DNA from: Streptomyces naganishii JCM 4654
GTDB lineage: Bacteria; Actinomycetota; Actinomycetes; Streptomycetales; Streptomycetaceae
DNA: 64,000 nucleotides
Direction: 5' to 3'
Assembly (NCBI RefSeq): GCF_014650575.1
Contig: NZ_BMVF01000003.1
Location: forward strand, 124,001-188,000
Below, piece by piece: positions 40,369 to 50,240 of the stretch. Each line of letters starts with the position of its first letter. Positions within the stretch are counted from its first letter, which is position 1. A program made the position numbers and the translations under genes. The notes beneath the pieces were generated by a model. The model was not told where the DNA came from, made no database searches, and saw nothing but the letters and a program-made list of their open reading frames with translations.

Positions 40369-40779
40369 GTGAGCGAGGAGAGGCTGGTCGGGATCGTGCT
40401 GGTGTCGCACAGCGCGGACGTCGCCGCGTCGGTGGCCGAGCTGGCGAAGGGGCTCGCGGGCGGCACGACGTCGGTGCCGGTGGCTCCGGCGGGCGGCAGG
40501 CCGGGCGGCGGGCTCGGCACCAGCGCCGAACTGGTCAGCGCGGCGGCCGCGTCCGTGGACCGCGGCGCAGGGGTGGCGGTCCTCACCGACCTCGGCAGCG
40601 CCGTGCTCACCGTCAAGGCGCTCCTCGCCGAGGGCGACGAACTGCCGGACAACACCCGCCTGGTGGACGCCCCCTTCGTCGAGGGCGCGGTGGCGGCGGT
40701 CGTCACGGCGGCCACGGGCGCCGGCCTCGACGCGGTGGAGGCCGCGGCGGTGGAGGCGTACGGCTACCGCAAGACCTGA
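40369..40779 (+). CDS. dhaM: PTS-dependent dihydroxyacetone kinase phosphotransferase subunit
   Basis: 136 residues from GTG 40369, starting one base after the dhaL stop. It is an EIIA-Man-type domain: GIVLVSHSADVA with the phosphorylated His14, then GTSAELVSAAAASVDRGAGV, AVLTDLGSAVLTVKALL and APFVEGAVAAVVTAATG. Unlike E. coli DhaM it lacks fused HPr and EI-like domains, so it takes phosphate from the general PTS. Its last 16 bases overlap the convergent chitosanase gene. Confidence 0.9.
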   Translation: MSEERLVGIVLVSHSADVAASVAELAKGLAGGTTSVPVAPAGGRPGGGLGTSAELVSAAAASVDRGAGVAVLTDLGSAVLTVKALLAEGDELPDNTRLVDAPFVEGAVAAVVTAATGAGLDAVEAAAVEAYGYRKT

Positions 40780-41534
40780 CGGCGCGTGCCCTGGGGCGGG
40801 GAGTAGCCCTGGCGCAGGGTGTCGTCCTGGGGCGGGGTGTCGTCCAGCAGGCGGCGGGCCAGGCGCTTGCCCAGGGCCACGGCGGCCGCGTGGTCCTCCA
40901 GGGCGTCGACGCGGGCGTGCTCGAACACGATGTACGTCACGCCCCAGCGGACGCCGCCGCCGTGCGGGTCGGCGGGGATGCCCAGGTGCCGGGCGGTGGC
41001 GTAGGACGCCTCGCCGATGACGTCGCGCGGACCGATGTCGCCGACGACGGCGTACTGCACCCGGCCCCGGTAGACGACGGCGGCGATGGAGCCGCCGCCC
41101 ACGCCGTGCGCACCGGGGTCCCAGATCCGGCTGGGGGCGGGCAGGACGACATAGGGCAGGCGCTCGGCGTTCAGGCGGCGGCCGTCGGACTGCGTGTAGG
41201 CCGCGGCCGGGGAGAACTGCGGGTCGGTGCGGCCGTTGCAGCGGGCGGTGGGCCGTCCGTCGCAGTCGATGTCCATGTCGGCCTTCCAGAACACCGCGCC
41301 GCGCAGCCCGCAGACCGGGATGGTGGCACGCGCGCCCGCGTCGGGGCGGTAGCGGCCGCGGGAGACAGGACGGCAGTGGCGCATCCGGGCCAGCAGGTCG
41401 GCGGCGCGCACGGCGCGCTCGCTGCGCGCCGGCGGCTCCTCGCGGGGGCGGTGGGGCGCACTCGCGGCGGGCGGTGTCGTCGGGGCGAGCAGGGCAGCGC
41501 TCGCCGCGACGAGCGTCAGCGACTTCAGACGCAC
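40764..41534 (-). CDS. secreted glycoside hydrolase family 75 chitosanase
   Basis: 256 residues from GTG 41534; an ATG at 41561 would add nine residues (MSPRRGFLI) and is possible. A signal peptide is clear (RLKSLTLVAASAALLAP, cleavage near AASA). The mature protein has GH75 landmarks: IPVCGLRGAVFWKADMDIDCDG, ARCNGRTDPQFSPAAAYTQSDG, LNAERLPYVVLP, and VVGDIGPRDVIGEAS with the catalytic-site acidic residues. It hydrolyses chitosan outside the cell. The last 25 residues repeat a PPQ/DDT-type pattern beyond the domain. A chitinase-type promoter word lies 338 bp upstream. Confidence 0.85.
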   Translation of the reverse strand: MRLKSLTLVAASAALLAPTTPPAASAPHRPREEPPARSERAVRAADLLARMRHCRPVSRGRYRPDAGARATIPVCGLRGAVFWKADMDIDCDGRPTARCNGRTDPQFSPAAAYTQSDGRRLNAERLPYVVLPAPSRIWDPGAHGVGGGSIAAVVYRGRVQYAVVGDIGPRDVIGEASYATARHLGIPADPHGGGVRWGVTYIVFEHARVDALEDHAAAVALGKRLARRLLDDTPPQDDTLRQGYSPPQGTRRQVLR

Positions 41535-41871
41535 GATGAGGAACCCTCTCCTCGGGGACATGGACGGACATTCACCCCATACATCCCACAAGAGGTGAAT
41601 TCGATCAGCATTCGATCGTGCGCCCACGTTAGGGGAACGGACGCCCCGCGCCCGGTAGGGCTCTCGCGGGGCCGGAGGCCGGGGCGCGTACCGGCCCGGC
41701 CTCCGGCGCATCCGCACGGCGCGGCACCAGCGACGACAGCGGTCCGCGCCTCGACGTGAACTCCGCGCGTTCCCACGGGAGTTCGGCCGGGAGGACCTTC
41801 AGCATACGTAACCGCCGGCGGTGGTCACCAACGCCCGGCCCTCTCGCCGCAACCCGGCCGCCGCGCCATAT

Positions 41872-41883
41872 TGGTCCAGACCA
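41872..41883. promoter_or_regulatory. TGGTCCAGACCA box (chitinase/dre-like)
   Basis: Differs by one base from the direct-repeat element TGGTCCAGACCT of Streptomyces chitinase promoters and by one base from the DasR core TGGTCTAGACCA. It lies in the gene-free stretch upstream of the GH75 chitosanase, though 338 bp away. Confidence 0.45.
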
Positions 41884-42106
41884 TTGCCGGGGCCCCTCAC
41901 CGGAGCGCCGGACGGGCGGAGTGCGGGCGCCCGCACCGCCGTTGAGGGGGAGACGGACCTCGTGCCACGCGCCACCGCCCCCGTCCCGCCCCACGGCCAC
42001 GTTCCCGGGCGTGTCGACGTGTCCCGGCTCAGCCCTTCGGCGGGCAACCCGCTGTGTTCACCCGAGCGGCCGCGCACCGGGTGCGGGCGGCCGGCGCAGG
42101 ACATTG

Positions 42107-42124
42107 GCTGCCTCTTGAGGCAGC
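42107..42124. promoter_or_regulatory. 18-bp inverted repeat before the secreted protein gene
   Basis: GCTGCCTC-TT-GAGGCAGC, perfect eight-base arms, 68 bp upstream of the start at 42193. It could be an operator or a hairpin in the leader of that gene. Confidence 0.4.
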
Positions 42125-42192
42125 ACGGGCGCTCCCCTATGTCCGGCGGCACCTGGGATGGACCGCCGACCGTGCCGCCGGAGGGCAGACCC

Positions 42193-42735
42193 ATGCGCAA
42201 CACTCAGCCACTGTTCCGCTCGGCCCCGGTCGCCGCGGTCGCGGCCGCGCTCGCGTGCGGTCTGGCCGCCCATCCGGCCGCGGCCGGACCGGGCATCTCG
42301 GTGAGCACCAGCGGCAGGACGGTGTCGGTGACGACCAGCGCCTGCACGCTCGTCGACGGCAGCTGGGGCACGGCGTCCCTGCTCACCAGCAGTCAGACGA
42401 GCTTCACCCAGGGCCGCCAGGTCGCGTTGACGGGGACGAAGGTGAGCCAGTCCGCCGCCTGGCAGAGCATCAGCCCGGGCACGTACACGGTGATCGTGGT
42501 GTGCGCCAACAACATCACGGCGGGCAGCCAGTCGGTGATCGTCTCCGGTTCCTCGACCCCGACGATCTCCGCGACGTCCAAGCCCGCCCCCTCGCGCGGT
42601 GTGATGGGCGGCGAGGGCGGCGGCACCAAGGACTACGGACCCCTGACCTTCGCGTTGGGCGGGTCGCTGGTCGCGGTCGCGATGATCGCCACGGGCTGGG
42701 TCCTGCGCCGCCGCTCCAAGCCGTACCGGCTCTGA
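42193..42735 (+). CDS. secreted C-terminally membrane-anchored protein, unknown function
   Basis: 180 residues from ATG 42193, with GGAGGG well placed. A signal peptide (FRSAPVAAVAAALACGLAA, cleavage after AAA) precedes a Ser/Thr-rich beta-type domain of about 110 residues with one Cys pair (SACTLVDG and VIVVCANN). A linker, one membrane helix (LTFALGGSLVAVAMIATGW) and RRRSKPYRL at the end follow. The layout (exported domain, one helix, basic tail) resembles sortase substrates but no LAxTG/LPxTG motif is present. I do not recognise a family. The low-charge Ser/Thr-rich domain suits a cell-surface role. Confidence 0.7.
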   Translation: MRNTQPLFRSAPVAAVAAALACGLAAHPAAAGPGISVSTSGRTVSVTTSACTLVDGSWGTASLLTSSQTSFTQGRQVALTGTKVSQSAAWQSISPGTYTVIVVCANNITAGSQSVIVSGSSTPTISATSKPAPSRGVMGGEGGGTKDYGPLTFALGGSLVAVAMIATGWVLRRRSKPYRL

Positions 42736-42767
42736 GCCGCCCGTCCCCAGCCTGTGCCAGGGTCCGT

Positions 42768-43319
42768 TCAGGCGGTGGTGCCGTCCGCCAGCGCCTCGCA
42801 TTCCGCGAGGGCGTGGGTGAGCCACTGGGTCCAGAAGGTCTCCAGATCGATGCCGGCGCGCAGCACCAGGTGCTGGAGGCGCTTGGCCGGGGTGTCCTCG
42901 CCCGGCGGGAAGTCGCGTTCCTCGATCGCGCGGTACTCCGCCAACTGCTTGCCGTGCAGCTCCAGATGGCGCCGCAGGTCGCTCTCCAGGCCCGCGGTGC
43001 CGACCACGGCCGCGGCGCGCAGCCGCAGCAGGAGGGCGTCGCGCTGCGGTTTCGGGTCCTGGGAGGCCGCCGTCCAGCGGGCCAGTTCGGCGCGGCCCGC
43101 GGGCAGGACCTCGTAGCTCTTCTTCTGCCCGCGGGCCGGCTGCTCGGCCGGCAGGGCCCGGATGAGGCCGTCGCCCTCCAGCTTCCCCAGCTCGCGGTAG
43201 ATCTGCTGGTGCGTCGCCGACCAGAAGTAGCCGATCGACCGGTCGAAGCGGCGCGTCAGCTCGAGCCCCGACGACGGCTTCTCGAGCAGGGCGGTGAGGA
43301 TCGCGTGCGGCAGGGACAT
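42768..43319 (-). CDS. PadR-family transcriptional regulator
   Basis: 183 residues from ATG 43319. The N-terminal winged helix reads MSLPHAILTALLEKPSSGLELTRRF, IGYFWSATHQQIYRELGKLEGDGLI and the wing GQKKSYEVLPAGRAELARW. The C-terminal Vir-type helical dimer domain ends TFWTQWLTHALAECE. PadR proteins repress detoxification or aromatic genes. It is 32 bp downstream of the 2,4-dienoyl-CoA reductase gene and probably in the same transcript, so it may control the palindrome before that gene. An inverted repeat fills the gap between the two. Confidence 0.85.
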   Translation of the reverse strand: MSLPHAILTALLEKPSSGLELTRRFDRSIGYFWSATHQQIYRELGKLEGDGLIRALPAEQPARGQKKSYEVLPAGRAELARWTAASQDPKPQRDALLLRLRAAAVVGTAGLESDLRRHLELHGKQLAEYRAIEERDFPPGEDTPAKRLQHLVLRAGIDLETFWTQWLTHALAECEALADGTTA

Positions 43320-43329
43320 GGCCTCATCC

Positions 43330-43351
43330 TAGGGACGCCCGGCGGGCGTCC

Positions 43352-43354
<3 letters not shown>
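43330..43354. promoter_or_regulatory. 11-bp-arm inverted repeat between fadH and padR
   Basis: TAGGGACGCCC-GGC-GGGCGTCCCTA covers the fadH stop codon and ends 10 bp before the padR start. It may be a hairpin that sets the ratio of fadH to padR transcript, or a PadR operator for autoregulation. Confidence 0.45.
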
Positions 43355-45424
<2,070 letters not shown>

Positions 45425-45429
<5 letters not shown>

Positions 45430-45438
45430 CTAGTTGCA
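45425..45438. promoter_or_regulatory. perfect palindrome TGCAACTAGTTGCA before fadH
   Basis: Fourteen-base perfect palindrome 58 bp upstream of fadH, overlapping the predicted -35. It formally fits TnnAACnnGTTnnA, but the CAACTAGTTG core is also common for MarR and PadR operators. The adjacent PadR is the nearest candidate. Confidence 0.5.
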
Positions 45439-45484
45439 AAACGTGCGGGCGCACCGGCACCTCACCCCGGCGGCGGTACGGCGC

Positions 45485-45856
45485 TCAGCGGCTTTCCAGC
45501 CGCACGTGCAGCTCCCGCTCCTGGTCGCCGGAGGCCGAGCTCATGTCCTGGACGGTGAACAGGGAGTCCAGCGTCGTACGGAACCGGTCGATCGCCCAGT
45601 AGCCGCCCTGCACGTCCGCCGTGACGGAGGCGCCAAGCCTGGCCGGGCCGCAGTCCCCGCCGTGGGCGTCGGCCACGTCGAAGGTGCCGAGCCACACCGT
45701 CGGCCGCACCTCGTGGTAGTCGCGGGGCACGTCCTGCTCGCACCGGTCCGACGAGAAGCACGCGCACAGGGCGTCGAACACCGTCCGGGCGTCCTCCTTG
45801 CTGCATCCGCTCAGCTCCACCGAGACGGACTCCGGGTGCCCTCGCTCGCTGTCCAT
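45485..45856 (-). CDS. hypothetical protein, 123 aa
   Basis: From ATG 45856 with GAAGGAG ahead. The sequence starts MDSERGHPESVSVELSGCSKEDA and has four cysteines (SGCSKE, LCACFSSDRCEQ). Patterns such as VRPTVWLGTFDVADA and ADVQGGYWAIDRFRTTL suggest an alternating beta/alpha fold, with SASGDQERELHVRLESR at the end. No signal peptide or membrane helix. I do not recognise the family. It lies alone between fadH and the rightward phosphatase gene. Confidence 0.65.
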   Translation of the reverse strand: MDSERGHPESVSVELSGCSKEDARTVFDALCACFSSDRCEQDVPRDYHEVRPTVWLGTFDVADAHGGDCGPARLGASVTADVQGGYWAIDRFRTTLDSLFTVQDMSSASGDQERELHVRLESR

Positions 45857-46127
45857 GGTGATCGCTCCTTCCGGTACCGCAGGGGTCCCCCCGAAGCCGC
45901 GCCCCACCCTCACCCCTCAGCAAAGCACCGCTGCCCGCAAACGGCACCACCACCTGCGTCCTTTTCCCGGCGGCCCGTCCGGGCGACTCGGCGGGACGGG
46001 CGCCCCAGTGTTGAGAGATGGTGGAAGCAGCGCCGGACCGTCTCAAAAGAGCGTGCGGGCGCGGTACAACAGGGTGTGTCGGCACGAGGACGACGGGCCG
46101 CGCGGACGGGCGAAGGCGGTGCGTGGG

Positions 46128-48206
46128 ATGACTGCAGCCGGGGCTCCCTCGACCGGGGGAGACGGGCCGGTGCGCGGACCGGTGCGGCCCAGCGGGCTGC
46201 TCGACGTGCTCGGCGTGGCCTCGGTGGTCCTCGACGCCCAGGGACGCGTCGTGCTCTGGAGCCCGCAGGCCGAGGAGCTGTTCGGCTACTCGGCGCAGGA
46301 GGCGCTGGGGCAGTACGCGGCACGGATCATGGTCCACGAGGAGTACCTGGACCTGGTGGTCAAGCTCTTCGCCGACGTGCTCCAGACCGGCCAGAGCTGG
46401 GCGGGGGCCTTCCCCATCCGCTGCAAGGACGGCAGCACCCGTCTGGTGGAGTTCCGCAACATGCGGCTCCTGGACGACCGGGGTGACGTGTACGCGCTCG
46501 GTCTCGCCGCCGACCAGTCGACCGTACGGCGGCTGGAGCGCGAGGTGGCCCTGTCGGCGCGGATCGTGTCGCAGTCCCCGATCGGGCTGGCCGTCCTGGA
46601 CACCCGGCTGCGCTACGTCTCGGTCAACCCGGCCCTGGAGCGCATCAACGGGGTGCCGGCCGACGAGCACGTGGGGCGGACGATCCCCGAGGTGCTGCCC
46701 CAGGTCGACGCGGACGCCCTGGAGAGCGCGGCCCGGCGGGTGCTGGAGACCGGGCAGCCCCTCGTCGACGTCTTCGCCGTGGGCCGCACCCCCGCCGACC
46801 CGGACGAGGACCACGCCTGGACGGTCTCGCTGTACCGGCTGGAGGACGCGGCCGGCACGGTGCTGGGCGTGGCGGTGTCGATCGTGGACATCACCGAGCA
46901 GTACCGGGCGGGCATCGAGGCGGAGGCGGCACGCCGGCGCCTGGCGCTGATCGCGGACGCCTCCGCCCGGATCGGCACCACCCTGGACCTGGAACGCACG
47001 GCCCGCGAGCTGGCCGAGGTCGCCGTGCCCGAGCTGGCCGACGTGGCGGCGGTCGACCTGCTGGAGGCGGTCGTCGCGGGCCGGCGCAGCAGCCTGGGCC
47101 CGGCCGAACCAGCGGTCATCCGCGCCCTGGCCGTGCGCGCCGAGCACTCGGCGGACGCGCTGGAGGCGGCCGACCCTCCCGGTCAGATCGCCACCTACGG
47201 CCCGGACCGCCTGGTCACCGAGTGCGTGCGCACCGGACGCCCGGTCCTGGTGGCCCTGGTCAAGGACGAGGACCTGGCCAGGATCGCCCGCTCACCGGAG
47301 GCGGCCGTGCTGCTGGACCGGGTGGGCGTGCACTCGTATCTCGCCGTGCCGCTCATCGCGCGGGGCGAGGTCCTGGGGGCGCTGGACCTCAAGCGCACCC
47401 GCAACCCGCAGCCGTTCAGCGAGGACGACGTGCTGCTGGCCCGGGAGCTGGCGGCCCGTGCGGCGGTGCAGATCGACAACGCCCGCTGGTACCAGAACGC
47501 CCGCGACACCGCCCTCACACTGCAGCGCAGCCTGCTGCCCCGGCACCCGTCCGTCACGGGCGGCCTGGAGGTCGCCTCCCGCTACCAGCCGGCGGGCGCC
47601 ACCACTGAGGTCGGCGGCGACTGGTTCGACGTGATCCCGCTGGAGGACGACAAGACGGCGCTGGTCGTCGGCGACGTCATGGGCAGCGGGATCAGCGCGG
47701 CGGCCACCATGGGGCGGCTGCGCACCGCGACCAAGGCGCTGGCCTCCCTCGACCTCGACCCGGCCCGGCTGCTGGAGCACCTGGACCGGATCACCGACGG
47801 CCTGGACCACTCCATCGCCACCTGCCTCTACGCCGTCCACGACCCCCGTACGCGGCAGTGCCGCATCGCCAACGCCGGCCACCTGCCGCCGGCCCGGATC
47901 CGCGTGGGCCGCCCGCCCGAGCTGCTGGACCTGCCGACCGGGGTCCCGCTGGGCGTGGGCGGCATCCCGTTCTCGACGACCACCTTCGACCTGGAGCCCG
48001 GCGACCAGCTGGTGCTCTACACCGACGGGCTGGTCGAGACCCGCCGCCACCCGCTGGACGAACGGCTCCAGACCCTCCTGACCCTGCTCGACGACCCGGC
48101 CCGCCCGCTGGAGGAGCTGTGCGACCTGCTCCTGCGCACCCTCCACCAGCCGGACAACCACGACGACGTGGCCCTGCTCGTGGCCCGCGCCCAGTCGGCA
48201 CGCTGA
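46128..48206 (+). CDS. PAS-PAS-GAF-PP2C (SpoIIE-type) phosphatase
   Basis: 692 residues from ATG 46128; GTG 46119 in frame is an alternative. Order: PAS (about 22-130, VVLDAQGRVVLWSPQAEELFGY), second PAS (about 142-258, LAVLDTRLRYVSVNPALERING), GAF (about 275-455, ending LARELAARAAVQIDNARWY), then a PP2C/SpoIIE phosphatase. The phosphatase opens QRSLLPRHP with metal-binding GGDWFDVI, VVGDVMGSG and NHDDVALLV. These proteins dephosphorylate anti-sigma antagonists (STAS) and so free sigma factors under stress. No membrane segment. The partner kinase or antagonist is not in the window. Confidence 0.9.
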   Translation: MTAAGAPSTGGDGPVRGPVRPSGLLDVLGVASVVLDAQGRVVLWSPQAEELFGYSAQEALGQYAARIMVHEEYLDLVVKLFADVLQTGQSWAGAFPIRCKDGSTRLVEFRNMRLLDDRGDVYALGLAADQSTVRRLEREVALSARIVSQSPIGLAVLDTRLRYVSVNPALERINGVPADEHVGRTIPEVLPQVDADALESAARRVLETGQPLVDVFAVGRTPADPDEDHAWTVSLYRLEDAAGTVLGVAVSIVDITEQYRAGIEAEAARRRLALIADASARIGTTLDLERTARELAEVAVPELADVAAVDLLEAVVAGRRSSLGPAEPAVIRALAVRAEHSADALEAADPPGQIATYGPDRLVTECVRTGRPVLVALVKDEDLARIARSPEAAVLLDRVGVHSYLAVPLIARGEVLGALDLKRTRNPQPFSEDDVLLARELAARAAVQIDNARWYQNARDTALTLQRSLLPRHPSVTGGLEVASRYQPAGATTEVGGDWFDVIPLEDDKTALVVGDVMGSGISAAATMGRLRTATKALASLDLDPARLLEHLDRITDGLDHSIATCLYAVHDPRTRQCRIANAGHLPPARIRVGRPPELLDLPTGVPLGVGGIPFSTTTFDLEPGDQLVLYTDGLVETRRHPLDERLQTLLTLLDDPARPLEELCDLLLRTLHQPDNHDDVALLVARAQSAR

Positions 48207-48207
48207 T

Positions 48208-49035
48208 TCAGGGCTTCGTGCCTGTCACGACGTGGGCGTACAGCTCCTCGCTGACGGCGAGGCGGGCGGTCAGGCCCGTGCCGGTGAAGGCGGCCAGGGC
48301 GGCCTGGGCCTGGTGCTCGCCGGTCTCCACCAGGAGGCAGCCGCCGGGGGCGAGCCACTCCGGGGCCTTCGCGGCGACCCGGCGCAGCACGTCGAGGCCG
48401 TCGGCGCCGCCGTCGAGGGCGACCAGTGGCTCGTGCTCCCGCGCCTCGGGCGGGAGGAGGCCGACCTCCGCGGTGGGAACGTAGGGGACGTTGGCCGCGA
48501 GGATGCCGACGCGGCCGCGCAGGGCCACCGGAAGCGCCGAGAACAGGTCGCCCTCGTGGACCCGGCCGCCCAGGGGCTCGACGTTGCGGCGGGCACAGCG
48601 CACCGCGACCGGGTCGATGTCGGCGGCGTGCAGTTCGACCGGACCGCCGAGCGCGGCGGCCAGCGCGGCCCCGACCGCGCCGGAGCCGCAGCACAGGTCC
48701 ACCACGACCGACGCGTCCGGGACCTGGCCGAGCGCCTGATCGACCAGGAACTCGGTGCGGCGCCGGGGCACGAAGACCCCCGGCTCCACGGCGACACGCC
48801 GGCCGTGGAACTCCGCCCAGCCCAGGACGTGTTCGAGGGGCAGGCCCGTCGCGCGCCGGCCGACCAGGGCGGCGACCTCCTGCTCGGTGCGCGCGGTGGC
48901 GAGGATCAGCTCGGCCTCGTCCTCGGCGAACACACAGCCGGCCGCCCGCAGCGCCGTGACGGCGGCCTCCCGCGCCGACGGCGGGAACGGCACCGGCGCG
49001 ACGGAGGAGGGCACGGGCGGAGGGGGTACGGGCAT
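48208..49035 (-). CDS. putative protein N5-glutamine methyltransferase (HemK/PrmC-like)
   Basis: 275 residues from ATG 49035. Motif I VVDLCCGSGAVGAAL, LHAADIDPVAVRCARRN, and the catalytic (N/D)PPY-type site as ANVPYVP, with NVPY in place of NPPY. The LEHVLGWAEFHGRRVAVEPGVFVPR stretch is typical of the HemK/PrmC group that methylates release-factor glutamine. Actinobacteria usually have a canonical prmC elsewhere, and this NVPY variant is known as a separate putative branch. Target unknown. The stop lies two bases from the convergent phosphatase gene. Confidence 0.85.
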   Translation of the reverse strand: MPVPPPPVPSSVAPVPFPPSAREAAVTALRAAGCVFAEDEAELILATARTEQEVAALVGRRATGLPLEHVLGWAEFHGRRVAVEPGVFVPRRRTEFLVDQALGQVPDASVVVDLCCGSGAVGAALAAALGGPVELHAADIDPVAVRCARRNVEPLGGRVHEGDLFSALPVALRGRVGILAANVPYVPTAEVGLLPPEAREHEPLVALDGGADGLDVLRRVAAKAPEWLAPGGCLLVETGEHQAQAALAAFTGTGLTARLAVSEELYAHVVTGTKP

Positions 49036-49097
49036 GCGGGCCGGGACCTTTCGGGAGCCACGCGGCCGTTCACGGCCGCGGCTCACCCTAACAACGC

Positions 49098-50159
49098 TCA
49101 GACGCCGACGGTCTCTTCGCTCTCCTCCTCGGCCTCGGCCCCGGCGTGCGTCCCCGGCGCGGTGACCGCCGCGGTCCTCTGGGCGGCGTGGCGCCCCACG
49201 GGGGTCCGCGTCCGCTCCCAGGCGGCGGCGAGCGCGGTGACCGCCAGGCCGAGCAGCAGCCACACCGCGAGCGTCCACACGCTGCGGCTCAGGCCGTCAC
49301 CGCCGAAGTAGAGCAGGCCCCGGGCGCCCTCGACGAAGCCCGCGCCGTTCCAGAAGGCGTGCAGGGAGCCGAAGAAGCCGTTCTGCAGCTCGGGCCGGAA
49401 CAGGCCGCCGGAACTGGTGAAGTTGAGCATCACGAAGAGCACCATCATGGTGAGCGTGGTCCACCGCTTGAGGAAGGTGTGCAGGCCCACGCCGAGGAAG
49501 AGGATGCCCGCGCAGTAGAGCCAGGCCATGCCCCACACACCGGCCAGATCGTGGGAGGCGAGATGGAAGACCGGTCCCGCGAGCAGCGCGCCGATGCCGC
49601 TCACCACGGCCGACACGCCGAGCGTGAGCAGGGCCCGGATCCGCATGGGAAGCGCGGCGCCCGCGGCTCCCAGGGCGGCCACGGAGGCGTAGGAGCCGAT
49701 GCTCAGCGCGATGAGCAGGAAGAACAGGCCCTGGCCGGTGGGGTCGGAGGCGGTGGGCCGGGCCACGTCGGTCACCTTCAGCGGCAGGCCCTGCCGTGCG
49801 GCGACGGGCGTGAAGACCTTCTCCACGGCCGTGGCGCCCATGTCGGAGGCGGCGCTGGCGACCACGACCTCGGGGCCGCCTCCGTCCGGTACGTAAGCCC
49901 CGGTGATACGGCGGGACTTGAGCAGGTCCACCGCCTCGGAGCGGGTGGCGACGGTGCGGACGTCGAGCTTGTCGCCCGCCTCGTCCTTCACGGTCTGGGC
50001 GAACACCTTGGCCCGCGGTCCCTCGCCGACGACGGCCACGGGCAGGTGGTGCGGCTGCGGGGTGACGAACGCGCCCATGTACGCCAGCCCCATGCCCAGG
50101 CACATCAGCAGCGGGGTGATCAGGTGGGTGAGCACATGGCGCAGCGCGGGCGACCTCAT
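49098..50159 (-). CDS. DUF3533/YhgE-like membrane protein (ABC-2 permease-like)
   Basis: 353 residues from ATG 50159 with GGAGGGAACG ahead. An N-terminal helix (LITPLLMCLGMGLAYMGAF) is followed by a 120-residue external domain (LPVAVVGEGPRAKVFAQ, GAYVPDGGGPEVVVASAAS). Five further helices follow (LFFLLIALSIGSYASVAAL, LLTLGVSAVVSGIGALL, WLYCAGILFLGVGLH, MMVLFVMLNFTSSGGLF, WTLAVWLLLGLAVTAL). This one-plus-five arrangement matches DUF3533/YhgE-Pip type proteins related to ABC-2 permeases. It is divergent from a MarR gene with an operator between them, suggesting an exporter controlled by that MarR. Confidence 0.75.
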   Translation of the reverse strand: MRSPALRHVLTHLITPLLMCLGMGLAYMGAFVTPQPHHLPVAVVGEGPRAKVFAQTVKDEAGDKLDVRTVATRSEAVDLLKSRRITGAYVPDGGGPEVVVASAASDMGATAVEKVFTPVAARQGLPLKVTDVARPTASDPTGQGLFFLLIALSIGSYASVAALGAAGAALPMRIRALLTLGVSAVVSGIGALLAGPVFHLASHDLAGVWGMAWLYCAGILFLGVGLHTFLKRWTTLTMMVLFVMLNFTSSGGLFRPELQNGFFGSLHAFWNGAGFVEGARGLLYFGGDGLSRSVWTLAVWLLLGLAVTALAAAWERTRTPVGRHAAQRTAAVTAPGTHAGAEAEEESEETVGV

Positions 50160-50186
50160 CGCTCGTTCCCTCCAATGGTTGGCATA

Positions 50187-50208
50187 TACAACTCGAAATT
50201 CAGTTGTA
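50187..50208. promoter_or_regulatory. MarR-type operator in the divergent intergenic region
   Basis: TACAACT-n8-AGTTGTA with perfect seven-base arms, followed by an extra half-site TATACAAC at 50210-50217. It is centred in the 81 bp between the membrane protein and marR starts. It is AT-rich against a GC-rich background. Confidence 0.7.
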
Positions 50209-50240
50209 CTATACAACCGGAACAGCCGGGGAGGTATTCC

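Larger units (their letters stand above)
41535..42192. other. 658-bp region without a gene
   Basis: No reading frame here shows recognisable protein features. Contents: a direct repeat ATTCGATC at 41599-41606 and 41610-41617 (one helical turn apart) about 65 bp before the chitosanase; a chitinase-box-like word at 41872-41883; and an 18-bp inverted repeat at 42107-42124. It separates the leftward chitosanase from the rightward secreted protein and probably carries both promoters. Confidence 0.5.

Noticed and set aside
41821-42192. N-terminal extension of the surface protein gene into the gene-free region
   Set aside because: The added residues show no conserved character, and ATG 42193 begins a perfect signal peptide with a good ribosome-binding site.
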